A stretch of 16,191 nucleotides of DNA from Chitinophagaceae bacterium (GTDB taxonomy: Bacteria; Bacteroidota; Bacteroidia; Chitinophagales; Chitinophagaceae), in contig CANCKV010000013.1 of NCBI GenBank assembly GCA_947378615.1, positions 1 through 16,191 of the forward strand, written 5' to 3'. Each line of letters opens with the position of its first letter. Positions within the stretch are counted from its first letter, which is position 1. This document shows positions 9,501 through 16,191 of this stretch, one piece after another. Position numbers and translations under genes: made by a program. A model generated the notes under the pieces. The model searched no databases, had not been told where the DNA came from, and worked only from the letters and a program-made list of their open reading frames with translations.

Positions 9501-10431
9501 TAATGGACTTTTGGATGAAGTTGTGGTACGTTTTAACAATCAAGGTAGTTTTAATTATAATCCTTATTGGGATGCAGCTTCTTTTAGTGGTAGTAGCCAC
9601 ACTTTGGTGACATTGAAAGGTGACAGTAGTCTTTCGATAGCAACCCTACCCTCTGATACTGACAATTATATAATCCCAATTGGGATAAGAAGTAGCAATA
9701 CAGGAACTTATTTTCTTTCTTTTTCAGATTTTGAGGGAATGGATTCCTCTGTTTCATTGACTCTAAAGGATAACTTTCTTTCAACCAAACTGAATATCAG
9801 GACAAGCCCATTCTATAATTTTACTACCACAACTGATAGTAACAGTCAGGGAAATAGTCGCTTTGTGTTGATGATGAAAAAGAAGGACATGTTACTACCT
9901 GTTAATAAAATAAATCTGTTTGCCGTAGAAAATAGGAAAGATATTATAATCAATTGGACAGCCATTTCGAATGCTCAAGTCTTTTACGAAATAGAAAAGT
10001 CTTTAGATGGAATTACCTTCAATAGAATTGGAAAGACGCTATCAAACAGTTTTACTGATTCCTTTAATCAAAATGCCAATACATATTATCGCATTAAGGC
10101 AATTAGTGAAGATGGAACAGTTACTTATAGTAACACCATCAAGCTAACCTCTAACCACTTACCACTAACAACTATGACTATTTATCCAAATCCAATGATT
10201 GGTCGAAAGGTTGCGATTCAAATGAGCAATTTTAATAAAGGCAAGTATCTTGTAAAAGTCACCAATGAATTGGGACAAAATGTTGCAGAAAGTACTATCA
10301 ATTGTTTAGGAGGATTAACTGACTATTCAATTGATTTTGGTAATATTTCAAATGGCTTATATAAGGTATCAATAAGAAAACAAGGAACTAATCAGTTAGT
10401 TGGTCTTGCAAGCCTTATTGTTCAACATTAG
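3574..10431 (+). CDS. Large T9SS-exported PL8 (chondroitin ABC lyase-like) lyase
   Basis: The protein has 2285 residues from ATG 3574 (MKKFNYLL, a good signal peptide); an in-frame GTG at 3568 would add only two residues. Residues ~24-555 are beta-strand repeats rich in Asn/Thr/Gly. Residues ~560-690 match the N-terminal jelly-roll of ABC lyases (GDLEAVPNTW ... LNYKGWYE ... GQLNFDNVNW). Residues ~720-1545 form the helical toroid and super-sandwich, with H976 and Y983 (HQGHYYNY) at the spacing of the PL8 His/Tyr pair, the QRRDVYSRY segment at 1140-1148 and KSWFAFDSIIICLGSG from 1269. Residues ~1550-2285 are a beta-strand module, an Fn3-like domain and a type A sorting domain (IYPNP, 2203-2207). 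A typical ABC lyase is about 1000 residues, so more than half of this protein is extra. The expected reaction is beta-elimination of a uronic-acid polysaccharide at the cell surface; the exact substrate is unknown. Confidence 0.85.
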   Translation: MKKFNYLLILLLSFQLIGYATTYFYAGSGDITNIANWSTNPNGIGTPHPANFTTAGQVFNIQNTSSATLIAAWTVSGTGSIIQVGDSTNACTLTIPTGFTVTGTISVSPNAILNIANATVPTLGILSNNSTIIYSGTGIQSLQGKTYSNLSVSNNSGGTLNASGNVTVNNLLTILDGATLNMGTYSFTCGGGQYNTNFSTSNGGGSGTGKLSTKNTSGSGAITSNYNSYTWNFTVEYAASSGQTTSKGTQTYLNFISANNSANGVGLYTGAIVTGTLTINAGCTLSVGSTQTLAGNFNTSGTGILSVGNTSSTPLPSGETYSFDVYYNSTSAQTIMGGTYNGILNTTGGNRTFSSDTTITINSTFTQGSGTFSAGSSTVLFTGSRTLPNIPFYNLVLGAGTFNTPSSLTVKDDLTILVGATFNAPTGTLNIGDNFTNNGSFIHNNGTVVFNGTSQYIYGNTTFYNFTKSIAAADMLIFQSGSTQNIQGLLTLNGASGKLLSVYSSVIGSQANINPQGGRVINYLAVSGMNNMNDSVIVASNSLNYGNNTKWVLGNPNTTGDLEAVPNTWSTVNGSLAIDTNHYRLGSRSVAWNWNANDTLKITGMGFDPSLLGNYSWNTVDLSIYNTAAKPDSLKLQFFDKYNRLRYFFSVRLNYKGWYETIRSYRYNIFKPLSAPTTTDSITTVYIIAPKQGNGQLNFDNVNWIYKRTGTPMTLVMPDSLVKNAGLGGGSYPIYDDNTIYNLSPNVTKTIPTASEIADFMAVKASFMGDIVAASSVTSAEIAAANSYFASQGYSLNSDGTAKGNAIWGLFTPQGPYASFTSNFKTFAYAWYLNNDTVSLNKATIMLRYFLDNGNFAGGAYKIGTYDSPDFYIGLALLAEKIYAVDTALYSGLANYVKWDLDYGMAWMPDTVYSPVSTDNPRKQLMGYMAYPLLLIRDTATAIQNLRGFNQFISIFMKPNDGQEDNIKVDGSCFHHQGHYYNYTQPLYVTFAQWLYHLRNTQFKPDSVTYKRIRDVVYTFFLQQNVFNTSYGNKGEGQSDFFTLYNGNKYLSRLANLGKGITGSVPDYLLGCAYNRVFAGINDSTLPTTSYPAEAFPSGFTQLNYATLGLFRNRNWLSTIKMLNTDFWGVECGLSGSSGQRRDVYSRYLPYGSIDILYAGASNDYGISPLGYTFDAFKYNTGFDHRFPNGATTIVLNMDSLACNEPYGKEFAYTGSLAGSLSFQNRPTNFSFKTRGDFGLSAMKFQQASYNFNSGCKGLQRDTTFKFQKSWFAFDSIIICLGSGIQNKNGVNKTSTNLFQLTDSAQTIYVNGTADSNISFNKDLFGTGPYQLITPYQTGYYVKSSDSLHITAGNQQFNLKVDDSIYSSKGRWVNAWIDHGKAPTNKGYEYVIMPNTNPVALKAFSDSMINPNSAYYVVKQADSIMHRVYYKPKNIQGFAIFQKVDAIMDSTSLIKSVSKACYAMGINQGDSLLSLTVVDPNLNLKQGTAVSGPYPPNLINYSTLSSLLMTIRGSWSFVSNDTNIHIISTTDTTTILQVNTQYGLPTDAIFTSNSTTWNGISWSKGTPNSSRKVIVNANLTNTALLSSQSLSINTSDTIFNDGIIKISSGNLINNGVVKGNGNTLMNGSARQTISGNGTISNLTINNVEGVVISNGNHSLSINGVLTLVNGQLLTNGNLVLKSDSNSTGVLSPYGINGNGGSLNGTVTVQRYISAKTARKYSFIGCPISQSIHDSWQQQIYITGTGTGGSSCGNSLGNGVVSTDRFNDNGFDVTPINVPSMFIYNPVRVNGSRWISIQNTTNTNLSPGIGYKINIRGDRNSANVTCLNQLDSYNPTAPEAVTLSATGAVNSGDVSVSLNDPDIHPYTLLANPYPSHISFTAFQANNSNTFNKMWSYSPMGNGNYTTYSAGVIANGAIGYDNTSGDYLASGQAFFVQANAAGNVTFHESHKIGLPPPNTKYFGTNANLMVRIGLRDNTNGLLDEVVVRFNNQGSFNYNPYWDAASFSGSSHTLVTLKGDSSLSIATLPSDTDNYIIPIGIRSSNTGTYFLSFSDFEGMDSSVSLTLKDNFLSTKLNIRTSPFYNFTTTTDSNSQGNSRFVLMMKKKDMLLPVNKINLFAVENRKDIIINWTAISNAQVFYEIEKSLDGITFNRIGKTLSNSFTDSFNQNANTYYRIKAISEDGTVTYSNTIKLTSNHLPLTTMTIYPNPMIGRKVAIQMSNFNKGKYLVKVTNELGQNVAESTINCLGGLTDYSIDFGNISNGLYKVSIRKQGTNQLVGLASLIVQH

Positions 10432-10448
10432 TCATTAAAAACAATTAA

Positions 10449-10491
10449 ATCCCAAAGGGATGACATGATTATAGTGATGATATGATTATAG
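10449..10491. repeat. Short intergenic repeat element between lyase and esterase
   Basis: The 123-nt gap between the large lyase and the esterase holds a small inverted repeat, ATCCC-AAA-GGGAT (10449-10461). Overlapping its end are two direct copies of GAYATGATTATAG (10462-10474 and 10479-10491), 17 nt apart with one difference. It looks like a dispersed intergenic element of the kind found in Bacteroidota genomes. It could carry a promoter for the downstream pair, but I see no clear TAnnTTTG box. Confidence 0.5.
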
Positions 10492-10554
10492 GTACGACAC
10501 ATTTATCAAACGTTTTAAACAAAAATAATTTTAACACACAAAATAGAATAAGAA

Positions 10555-12513
10555 ATGAAGAAAATGACACTTTTTAGTTTGTTGGGCCTTTTAATGGTCA
10601 GCATCAGTTTTGGACAGTTAAAATTGCCTGCCTTAGTGAGTGATAGCATGGTATTGCAAAGGGATAAACCCGTTACAATTTGGGGATGGAGTATGGGAGG
10701 AGACAATGTTACTATCACTTTTAAAGGCGAAAGTTATATTGCAAAGCCAACTTCCAATTATAGATGGGAACTAAAACTACCTCCCACACAAGCGGGTGGT
10801 CCTTACGAAATTAAAATCAGTTCAGGAAAAAGTAATATTACTGTTAAGGAAGTCTTGTTTGGTGATGTTTGGCTTTGTTCGGGTCAATCGAATATGGGCT
10901 TTCAAATGCAAGACTTGGCAGCAAATTATCCTAAAGATTTAGCCAATTCCGAAAATAATCTCATCAGGGAGTTTGCAATAGGCAGACAAATTAGTTTTAC
11001 TCCTAAAGAAACAACTAATGGTCAATGGAAAAGGGCTTGCCCTGCTAATATTAGCAAGTTTAGTGCTGTTGCTTATTATATGATAAAAAATCTGTATGAA
11101 AAATACAAGGTACCAATGGGTGTTATTCATACGAGTTGGGGAGGTACGCCTGCCGAGGCTTGGGTTAGTGAGGAGGGCCTAAAAGGGTTCAATAATTATC
11201 TGGAGAAACTACCTTCATTAAAAGATTCATTATGGACAGATTCAATTGCCAAAAGGGATAAATCCGTTACTTCAAATTGGTATAAGGAGATAAAGGAAAA
11301 GGACAGGGGCTTAAATAAAAATGACAAGCCATGGTATTCGGAAGATGTCAATACTGCTGATTGGAAGACCATGAAAGTGCCCGGTAATTGGGAGAATTAT
11401 GGGGCAAAAGATGTGCATGGTGTTGTTTGGGCAAAAAAAGAAATTGTGTTGACCAAAGAGATGATTACCCATGATGCCCTACTGAATCTTGGGCGGATTG
11501 CTGACATCGACGACACCTATTTCAATGGAGTGAAAGTGGGAACTTCGCCTATGAAATATTCCTTTAGAAGATACACCATACCTGCCAACTTATTGAAAGA
11601 AGGTACCAATGTGATTACTATCAGAATTATTTCGACAGGAGGGGCAGGCGGTTTTATCCCAGAAAAGAACTACAACATAACACTTGACAATCAGGTGATA
11701 GATTTGACTGGTAATTGGAAATACAAGGTTGGGGTTTCAGTTCCTGCTATTGCGTCAAACACCTTTACTAGTTTTCAGAACCAACCCACAGGACTTTATA
11801 ATGGGATGATTGCCCCATTCACTTCCTATACCATCAAGGGGGCTGCATGGTATCAGGGTGAGTCTAATGCATCAAGATATGAGGAATATCAGAAATTACT
11901 AACTGCTTTAATTACAGATTGGCGTAAACAGTTTGCACAAGGAGATTTCCCCTTTATGATTGTGCAATTGGCTAACTATTTGTCTCCGAAAACTGAACCT
12001 GTTGAAAGTAATTGGGCAGGTTTGAGGGAGTCTCAATTATTGACTTCACAAACTGTATCAAATAGCGGTTTGGGCGTAACAATTGATATAGGTGACACCT
12101 ACAACATTCATCCTCTAAACAAGGGGGAAGTGGGTAGAAGATTGGCCTTAGCTGCTGAAAAGGTAGCTTATCATGAAGAGAATATTGTTTATAGTGGACC
12201 TAGTTTTAAATCAATGACTGTCCAAGGAAATAAGGTTGTATTGACCTTTGATAATATAGGTAGTGGATTATATGTAAAAGGAGGAGGTGCGTTGAAACAA
12301 TTTGCTATTGCAGGAGAGGATAAGAAGTTTGTTTGGGCAAAGGCTGTTATCAGTGGTAATCAAATTATTGTATCATGTGATGAAGTAACAAATCCTGTTG
12401 CAGTACGTTATGCTTGGGCAGATAACCCTATTGGTTGTAACTTATATAATAAGGAAGATTTACCTGCAAGTCCTTTTAGAACGGATAATTGGAAACAAGA
12501 AAAAGCTAAATAA
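10555..12513 (+). CDS. Sialate O-acetylesterase-type SGNH esterase
   Basis: The protein has 652 residues, with a signal peptide ending near SFG|Q (about residue 20) and no T9SS sorting domain, so it is probably periplasmic. A beta-sandwich of about 90 residues comes first (SDSMVLQRDKPVTIWGW). The SGNH hydrolase half follows, with the nucleophile in CSGQSNM (S112) and the block HTSWGGTPAEAW. At about 240-395 an inserted jelly-roll domain like that of beta-galactosidases appears (WKTMKVPGNWE ... GRIADIDDTYFNG). The hydrolase resumes with WYQGESNA (E436) and the catalytic histidine in NIHP (H519). Family members commonly have DIHP there; D511 and D514 are nearby. The family (SASA/DUF303; some members are in CAZy CE20) removes acetyl groups from sugars such as sialic acid or plant glycans. 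Being 15 nt upstream of a PL8 lyase, it probably deacetylates that lyase's substrate or products. True sialic acid specificity is not supported by any neighbour. Confidence 0.88.
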   Translation: MKKMTLFSLLGLLMVSISFGQLKLPALVSDSMVLQRDKPVTIWGWSMGGDNVTITFKGESYIAKPTSNYRWELKLPPTQAGGPYEIKISSGKSNITVKEVLFGDVWLCSGQSNMGFQMQDLAANYPKDLANSENNLIREFAIGRQISFTPKETTNGQWKRACPANISKFSAVAYYMIKNLYEKYKVPMGVIHTSWGGTPAEAWVSEEGLKGFNNYLEKLPSLKDSLWTDSIAKRDKSVTSNWYKEIKEKDRGLNKNDKPWYSEDVNTADWKTMKVPGNWENYGAKDVHGVVWAKKEIVLTKEMITHDALLNLGRIADIDDTYFNGVKVGTSPMKYSFRRYTIPANLLKEGTNVITIRIISTGGAGGFIPEKNYNITLDNQVIDLTGNWKYKVGVSVPAIASNTFTSFQNQPTGLYNGMIAPFTSYTIKGAAWYQGESNASRYEEYQKLLTALITDWRKQFAQGDFPFMIVQLANYLSPKTEPVESNWAGLRESQLLTSQTVSNSGLGVTIDIGDTYNIHPLNKGEVGRRLALAAEKVAYHEENIVYSGPSFKSMTVQGNKVVLTFDNIGSGLYVKGGGALKQFAIAGEDKKFVWAKAVISGNQIIVSCDEVTNPVAVRYAWADNPIGCNLYNKEDLPASPFRTDNWKQEKAK

Positions 12514-12528
12514 TTAAATATAAATAAT

Positions 12529-15500
12529 ATGAATAAAATTGTTTTTTTAACTGTTATAATATTTACGGCATTTCATTCACAGTTCTGTCAAGCACAGGCT
12601 GATTTGGAATCTGTTCCCTCTACATGGACTGCTACAAAAGGTACGCTTGCTGCTGATACCAATCATTATCGTTTGGGTAGTAAATCGGTTGCTTGGAATT
12701 GGACTGCCAATGATACGTTGAAGATTACGGGTATTAAATTTAATCCAAGTTCAATTACAAGTTCTAGTACAAATACCTTTGATATGGGGATGTATAACAC
12801 ATCTATTAGCCCTACAGATAGTGTAATAATTCAGTTTTATGATAAGAAAAAGAGATTTAGATACTACTTCTCGGTTCATTTGAATTATAAGGGTTGGTAT
12901 GAGGTAATCAGGAGGTATAAAGATGATATGTATAAACCAAAAAATGCACCTACAACAACAGATTCTATCACAACCGCTTATATCATTGCCCCAAATAAGG
13001 GGCAAGGTCAATTGAATTTTGATAATGTAAGTTGGATACACTCAAGTATGACAACGCCAATTACATTGCCAATGCCTGATAACATCATAAAGATTACGGG
13101 CGGTTACCCTACTTATGACGATAATACCATTTATAACCTTCCTCCAACTATCCCTTCAAACCCTCCTACCGCTTCAGAAATTGCAGACTTCGATTCGGTT
13201 AAGTCATCCTTCATGAGTGATATCAATTCATCCAATTCAAGTTATATCGTTACTCAAGCCAATATTGATACTGCCATTAGTTATTACGATGCACAAGGAT
13301 TTTCTGTAAATAGTGATGGCACTGTTAAGGGTAAAGCTGTATATGGATATCCTTTTAATCCTCAAGGGCCTTATGCTGATTTTACCAATAGCTTTCAAAC
13401 TTTTGCTTATGCTTGGACGCTTAATAAGGATACAGTTAGCTTGAATAAGGCAATTGTCATGTTGCGTTATCTATTGGATAATGGGAATTTTGCAGGTGGT
13501 AACTATCGTTTAGGAACTTATGATTCTCCTGCCTTTTTTGCGGGGCTTGCCACAATTGCCAATACCATCTATGCCATTGATACCACCCTCTTCAATGATT
13601 TGTCGAACTATTTAAAATGGGATTTGCATTTTGGTTGTGCATGGATGCCTTCAAATGTGTTTAGCCCATTGAGTACGGATAATCCAAGAAAGCAAATGAA
13701 TGGTTACATGGGCTATCCCCTTGTCATGATTCGGGATACTGCCACTGCCATCCAATATCTTCGGGGTTTCAATAAATTGATTGCAAACTTCATGACACCT
13801 AATGATGGGCATGAGGACAATATCAAGGTGGATGGTTCTTGCTTCCATCATTTGGCTCATTATTATGGTTATACGCAGCCGTTGTATGTCACGTTTGCAC
13901 AATGGTTATATCATTTGCGTAATACCCAATTCAAACCTGATTCTGTTACCTACAAACTGATTAGGGATGTGACCTATAATTTCTTCTTGCAGGAAAATGC
14001 CTTAAATACCTCTTATGGCAATAAAGGTGAAAGCCAGTCAGATTTCTTTTCGGGAAATAGTACATATCATTATTTGTCCCGCTTGGCCAATCTTGGTAAG
14101 GGAATCACCAATAGTAATGGACCTGATTATTTGTTGGGTTGTGTATATAATCGGATATTCTCAAGTTATAAGGATGCAACAATACCTACTAACAAGTATC
14201 CTGCTGAACCATTCCCGTCAGGGTTTACACAAATGAACTATGCCACAATGGGTCTGTTTCGGCATCCAAAATGGTTAGCTACCATCAAGATGTTGAGTCC
14301 TGATTTTTGGGGCGTGGAGTGTGGTTTATCGGGTTCAAGTGGACAGCGTAGAGATGTTTATAGCCGTTATCTTCCTTATGGCAGTATAGATATATTGTAC
14401 AATAGCGTACCACAAAACAAAATGAATAATTCTTTTGGTACTAGTCCAAGTGGTTACACTTTTGATGCCTTTAAATATACGAATGGCTATGACCATCGTT
14501 TTCCAAACGGGACCACAACCATCGTATTAGACATTGATTCCATGGCTTGTAATGAACCTTATGGAAAAGAATATTCCTATACGGGTTCTTTGGCAGGGTC
14601 GTTGAGTTTCCATAACAGAGTCAAAAACTTTTCCTTCAAAACAAGGGGTGACTATGGCTTGAGTGCGATGAAATTCCAACAGGCACCCTATTTATTTCAG
14701 AGTGGGTGTAGGGGGCTGCATAGGGACTCTTCCTTTAAATTTCAGAAGAGTTGGTTCGCCTTTGATTCTATCATCGTTTGTTTGGGTTCAGGTATCACAA
14801 ATACGAACAGTGTCAACAAGACTGCTACCAATATCTTTCAGTTAACGGATAGTAATCAAAATATTTACATTAATAGTGTGGCGAATAAGACCTTTAACTA
14901 TAAAAATGACCTGTATCAAACGGGCCCTTACCAAATCATTTCTCCTTATGGAACAGGGTATTATATCAAGTCGAATGATTCAATACATATCACGGTTTCT
15001 AAACAACAGTTTACCTTGAAAGTGGATGATTCGTTGTATAATTCAGTGGGTAATTGGGCGAATGTATGGATTGACCATGGAACTGCACCTGCAAACAAGA
15101 GTTATGAATATGTAATCATCCCTACTACAACTTCAAAATCTTTAAAGGCTTTTGCGACAAGCATGAGTACACCAACTACTGCATTTTATACCGTTAAAGA
15201 AGTGGATTCTGCCATGCACTATGTTTATTATAAACCAAAGAATATACAGGGATATGCCATTTTTCAGGCAATGAATTCTATTGGGGATACTTCAAGTATT
15301 CTCCAATCTGTAAATAAGCCCTGTTATGCAATGGGTATCAAACAAGCGGATACGTTGTTAAGTATGACAATCGTTAACCCAAACCCAAATCTGAAACAGA
15401 GTAATACCATTTCGGAATTTTTCCCACCCATGTTGAGTAGTTATTCAATACAAACAGCTTTACAGTTTACGGTTAGGGGAAGATGGATTATTGCTACTGC

Positions 15501-15927
15501 TGATAATGAAATTACTATTTTGGGTAAGACAGACACCACCACAACCCTTCAGGTAATGACTCAATACGCTTTGCCTTATGATGTTGTTTTGAAAAAAGAT
15601 ACAGGAATATTGTTGGATATCAAGCATGTTGAAATACCTTATTTACATCCTGTTGATGTAACTACAGAAACATTAATGGTGTATCCCAATCCTGTTGCAG
15701 AAAATGGACAACTAAACATCCACTATCAATCAACGCAGGAAAGGAAGAATGTGACATTAGAAATATTTAGTGAGGATGGTAAAAGATTATTTGCAGATAA
15801 GTTTACAGCCACTCATGGTGATAACATGGTGAGTATCCCTTCTACAAAATTGAATAAGGGAGTGTTTGTGGCAAAGTTATCAAGCGAAACGACAATGCCT
15901 TTGTTATGTCGATTTATAGTTAGATAA
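12529..15927 (+). CDS. T9SS-exported PL8 (chondroitin ABC lyase-like) lyase
   Basis: The protein has 1132 residues. Its signal peptide is probably cut after AQA (residue 24). The ABC-lyase N-terminal jelly-roll (25-~165) has LNYKGWYE and GQLNFDNVSW. The helical domain (~195-570) carries H441 and Y448 in HLAHYYGY, the spacing of the PL8 catalytic His/Tyr. The super-sandwich (~600-1020) has GQRRDVYSRY (606-615) and KSWFAFDSIIVCLGSG from 740. A type A T9SS sorting domain (VYPNP, from about 1050) ends the protein. By eye it is clearly homologous along its full lyase part to residues ~560-1545 of the protein at 3574-10431, roughly two thirds identical, and keeps the usual length of the family. The Asn-Glu-Asn and Gly-Arg signatures I would expect in PL8 are not apparent in either copy. 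It probably shares a transcript with the esterase 15 nt upstream. It is expected to cleave an anionic polysaccharide outside the cell; substrate uncertain. Confidence 0.88.
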   Translation: MNKIVFLTVIIFTAFHSQFCQAQADLESVPSTWTATKGTLAADTNHYRLGSKSVAWNWTANDTLKITGIKFNPSSITSSSTNTFDMGMYNTSISPTDSVIIQFYDKKKRFRYYFSVHLNYKGWYEVIRRYKDDMYKPKNAPTTTDSITTAYIIAPNKGQGQLNFDNVSWIHSSMTTPITLPMPDNIIKITGGYPTYDDNTIYNLPPTIPSNPPTASEIADFDSVKSSFMSDINSSNSSYIVTQANIDTAISYYDAQGFSVNSDGTVKGKAVYGYPFNPQGPYADFTNSFQTFAYAWTLNKDTVSLNKAIVMLRYLLDNGNFAGGNYRLGTYDSPAFFAGLATIANTIYAIDTTLFNDLSNYLKWDLHFGCAWMPSNVFSPLSTDNPRKQMNGYMGYPLVMIRDTATAIQYLRGFNKLIANFMTPNDGHEDNIKVDGSCFHHLAHYYGYTQPLYVTFAQWLYHLRNTQFKPDSVTYKLIRDVTYNFFLQENALNTSYGNKGESQSDFFSGNSTYHYLSRLANLGKGITNSNGPDYLLGCVYNRIFSSYKDATIPTNKYPAEPFPSGFTQMNYATMGLFRHPKWLATIKMLSPDFWGVECGLSGSSGQRRDVYSRYLPYGSIDILYNSVPQNKMNNSFGTSPSGYTFDAFKYTNGYDHRFPNGTTTIVLDIDSMACNEPYGKEYSYTGSLAGSLSFHNRVKNFSFKTRGDYGLSAMKFQQAPYLFQSGCRGLHRDSSFKFQKSWFAFDSIIVCLGSGITNTNSVNKTATNIFQLTDSNQNIYINSVANKTFNYKNDLYQTGPYQIISPYGTGYYIKSNDSIHITVSKQQFTLKVDDSLYNSVGNWANVWIDHGTAPANKSYEYVIIPTTTSKSLKAFATSMSTPTTAFYTVKEVDSAMHYVYYKPKNIQGYAIFQAMNSIGDTSSILQSVNKPCYAMGIKQADTLLSMTIVNPNPNLKQSNTISEFFPPMLSSYSIQTALQFTVRGRWIIATADNEITILGKTDTTTTLQVMTQYALPYDVVLKKDTGILLDIKHVEIPYLHPVDVTTETLMVYPNPVAENGQLNIHYQSTQERKNVTLEIFSEDGKRLFADKFTATHGDNMVSIPSTKLNKGVFVAKLSSETTMPLLCRFIVR

Positions 15928-15950
15928 ATAGTTCTCCATTGGAATTATTT
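15926..15950 (+). terminator. Weak AT-rich hairpin after the second lyase
   Basis: AAATAGTTC (15926-15934) can pair with GAATTATTT (15942-15950) over 9 bp with one G-U pair and a 7-nt loop. It overlaps the stop codon by two bases. The stem is AT-rich and what follows is A-rich rather than T-rich, so termination here is only a possibility. Confidence 0.3.
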
Positions 15951-16026
15951 ACAATAAAAATAGAGTTTAAATAAAATTTACAGGCTACTAAATCCTTCAC
16001 CAAAGTGGGTCATAATTATAATATGG

Positions 16027-16191
16027 GGCACTTTGTTCATCAACAGAGAGGGTTGATTTTTAAATCAAGGCACTTTGGTGATGAACAGAGAGGGCTGATT
16101 TTTATATCAGGGCAATTTGGTGATTAACAGAGAGGGTTGATTTTTATATCAGGGCACTTTGGTGATTAACAGAGAGGGTTGATTTTTAAAT
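16027..16191. repeat. 42-nt tandem array, runs off window
   Basis: Three full 42-nt units start at 16027, 16069 and 16111, and a fourth begins at 16153 and is cut by the window end after 39 nt. Each reads GGCACTTTGGTGAT-AACAGA, then GAGGGTTGATTTTT, then ATATCAG or AAATCA, with a few substitutions between units. An inverted copy of the unit's CACTTTGGTG lies just outside the array at 15998-16007. Stops occur in the frames of both strands, so it is not a coding repeat. The period is exactly twice that of the array at 2644-3021, and CCACTTTGG in the last unit there echoes the GGCACTTTGG here. Confidence 0.9.

Noticed and set aside
12586..12588. Cys20 of the second lyase as a lipoprotein cysteine
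   Set aside because: The preceding residues (HSQF) do not fit a lipobox, while AQA at 22-24 is a good signal peptidase I site and the protein ends in a T9SS tail.
12529..15927. The two lyase genes as an assembly duplicate
   Set aside because: The copies differ throughout at DNA and protein level and have different flanking domains, so they are true diverged paralogues.

Overview
The window looks like a Bacteroidota chromosome, most likely of the Chitinophagales/Sphingobacteriales kind. The evidence is low GC, three proteins ending in a type A sorting domain of the type IX secretion system (T9SS), a small protein with a PID-CTERM-like tail, no strong Shine-Dalgarno sites, and intergenic DNA full of short heptamer-based repeats. 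All five coding sequences I can support lie on the + strand.

Layout. (1) 1-2423 is the 3' part of a large secreted protein: the end of a fibronectin III-like domain, a beta-strand repeat module, a second Ig/Fn3-like domain and a T9SS sorting domain. (2) 2424-3168 has no gene. It holds a heptamer-built inverted repeat, a stem-loop terminator candidate, a contiguous array of about 18 diverged 21-nt units, and a 7-nt repeat tract. (3) 3169-3417 is an 82-residue PID-CTERM-like protein, followed by a nearly perfect 31-nt palindrome. (4) 3574-10431 is a 2285-residue protein with a polysaccharide lyase family 8 (chondroitin ABC lyase-like) core. The core sits between an N-terminal beta-strand repeat region and a C-terminal module that is a paralogue of the product at 1-2423. 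(5) 10555-12513 is a sialate O-acetylesterase-type SGNH esterase with an inserted jelly-roll domain. (6) 12529-15927, 15 nt further on, is a second, compact PL8 lyase homologous to the core of the large one. (7) 15928-16191 holds a weak hairpin and a 42-nt tandem array that runs off the window.

How the parts fit (inference): two T9SS-exported PL8 lyases would cut an anionic, uronic-acid-containing polysaccharide outside the cell or on its surface. The esterase has a signal peptide but no sorting domain, so it would act in the periplasm to deacetylate the substrate or its fragments. No SusC/SusD, sulfatase, GH88 or regulator is in the window, so the substrate is not fixed. Both lyases keep the His/Tyr pair of PL8, but the usual Arg and Asn-Glu-Asn signatures are not visible, so glycosaminoglycan specificity should not be assumed.

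The most unusual non-coding signal is a run of intergenic arrays with periods of 7, 21 and 42 nt, all multiples of seven. They lie on both sides of the lyase/esterase cluster.
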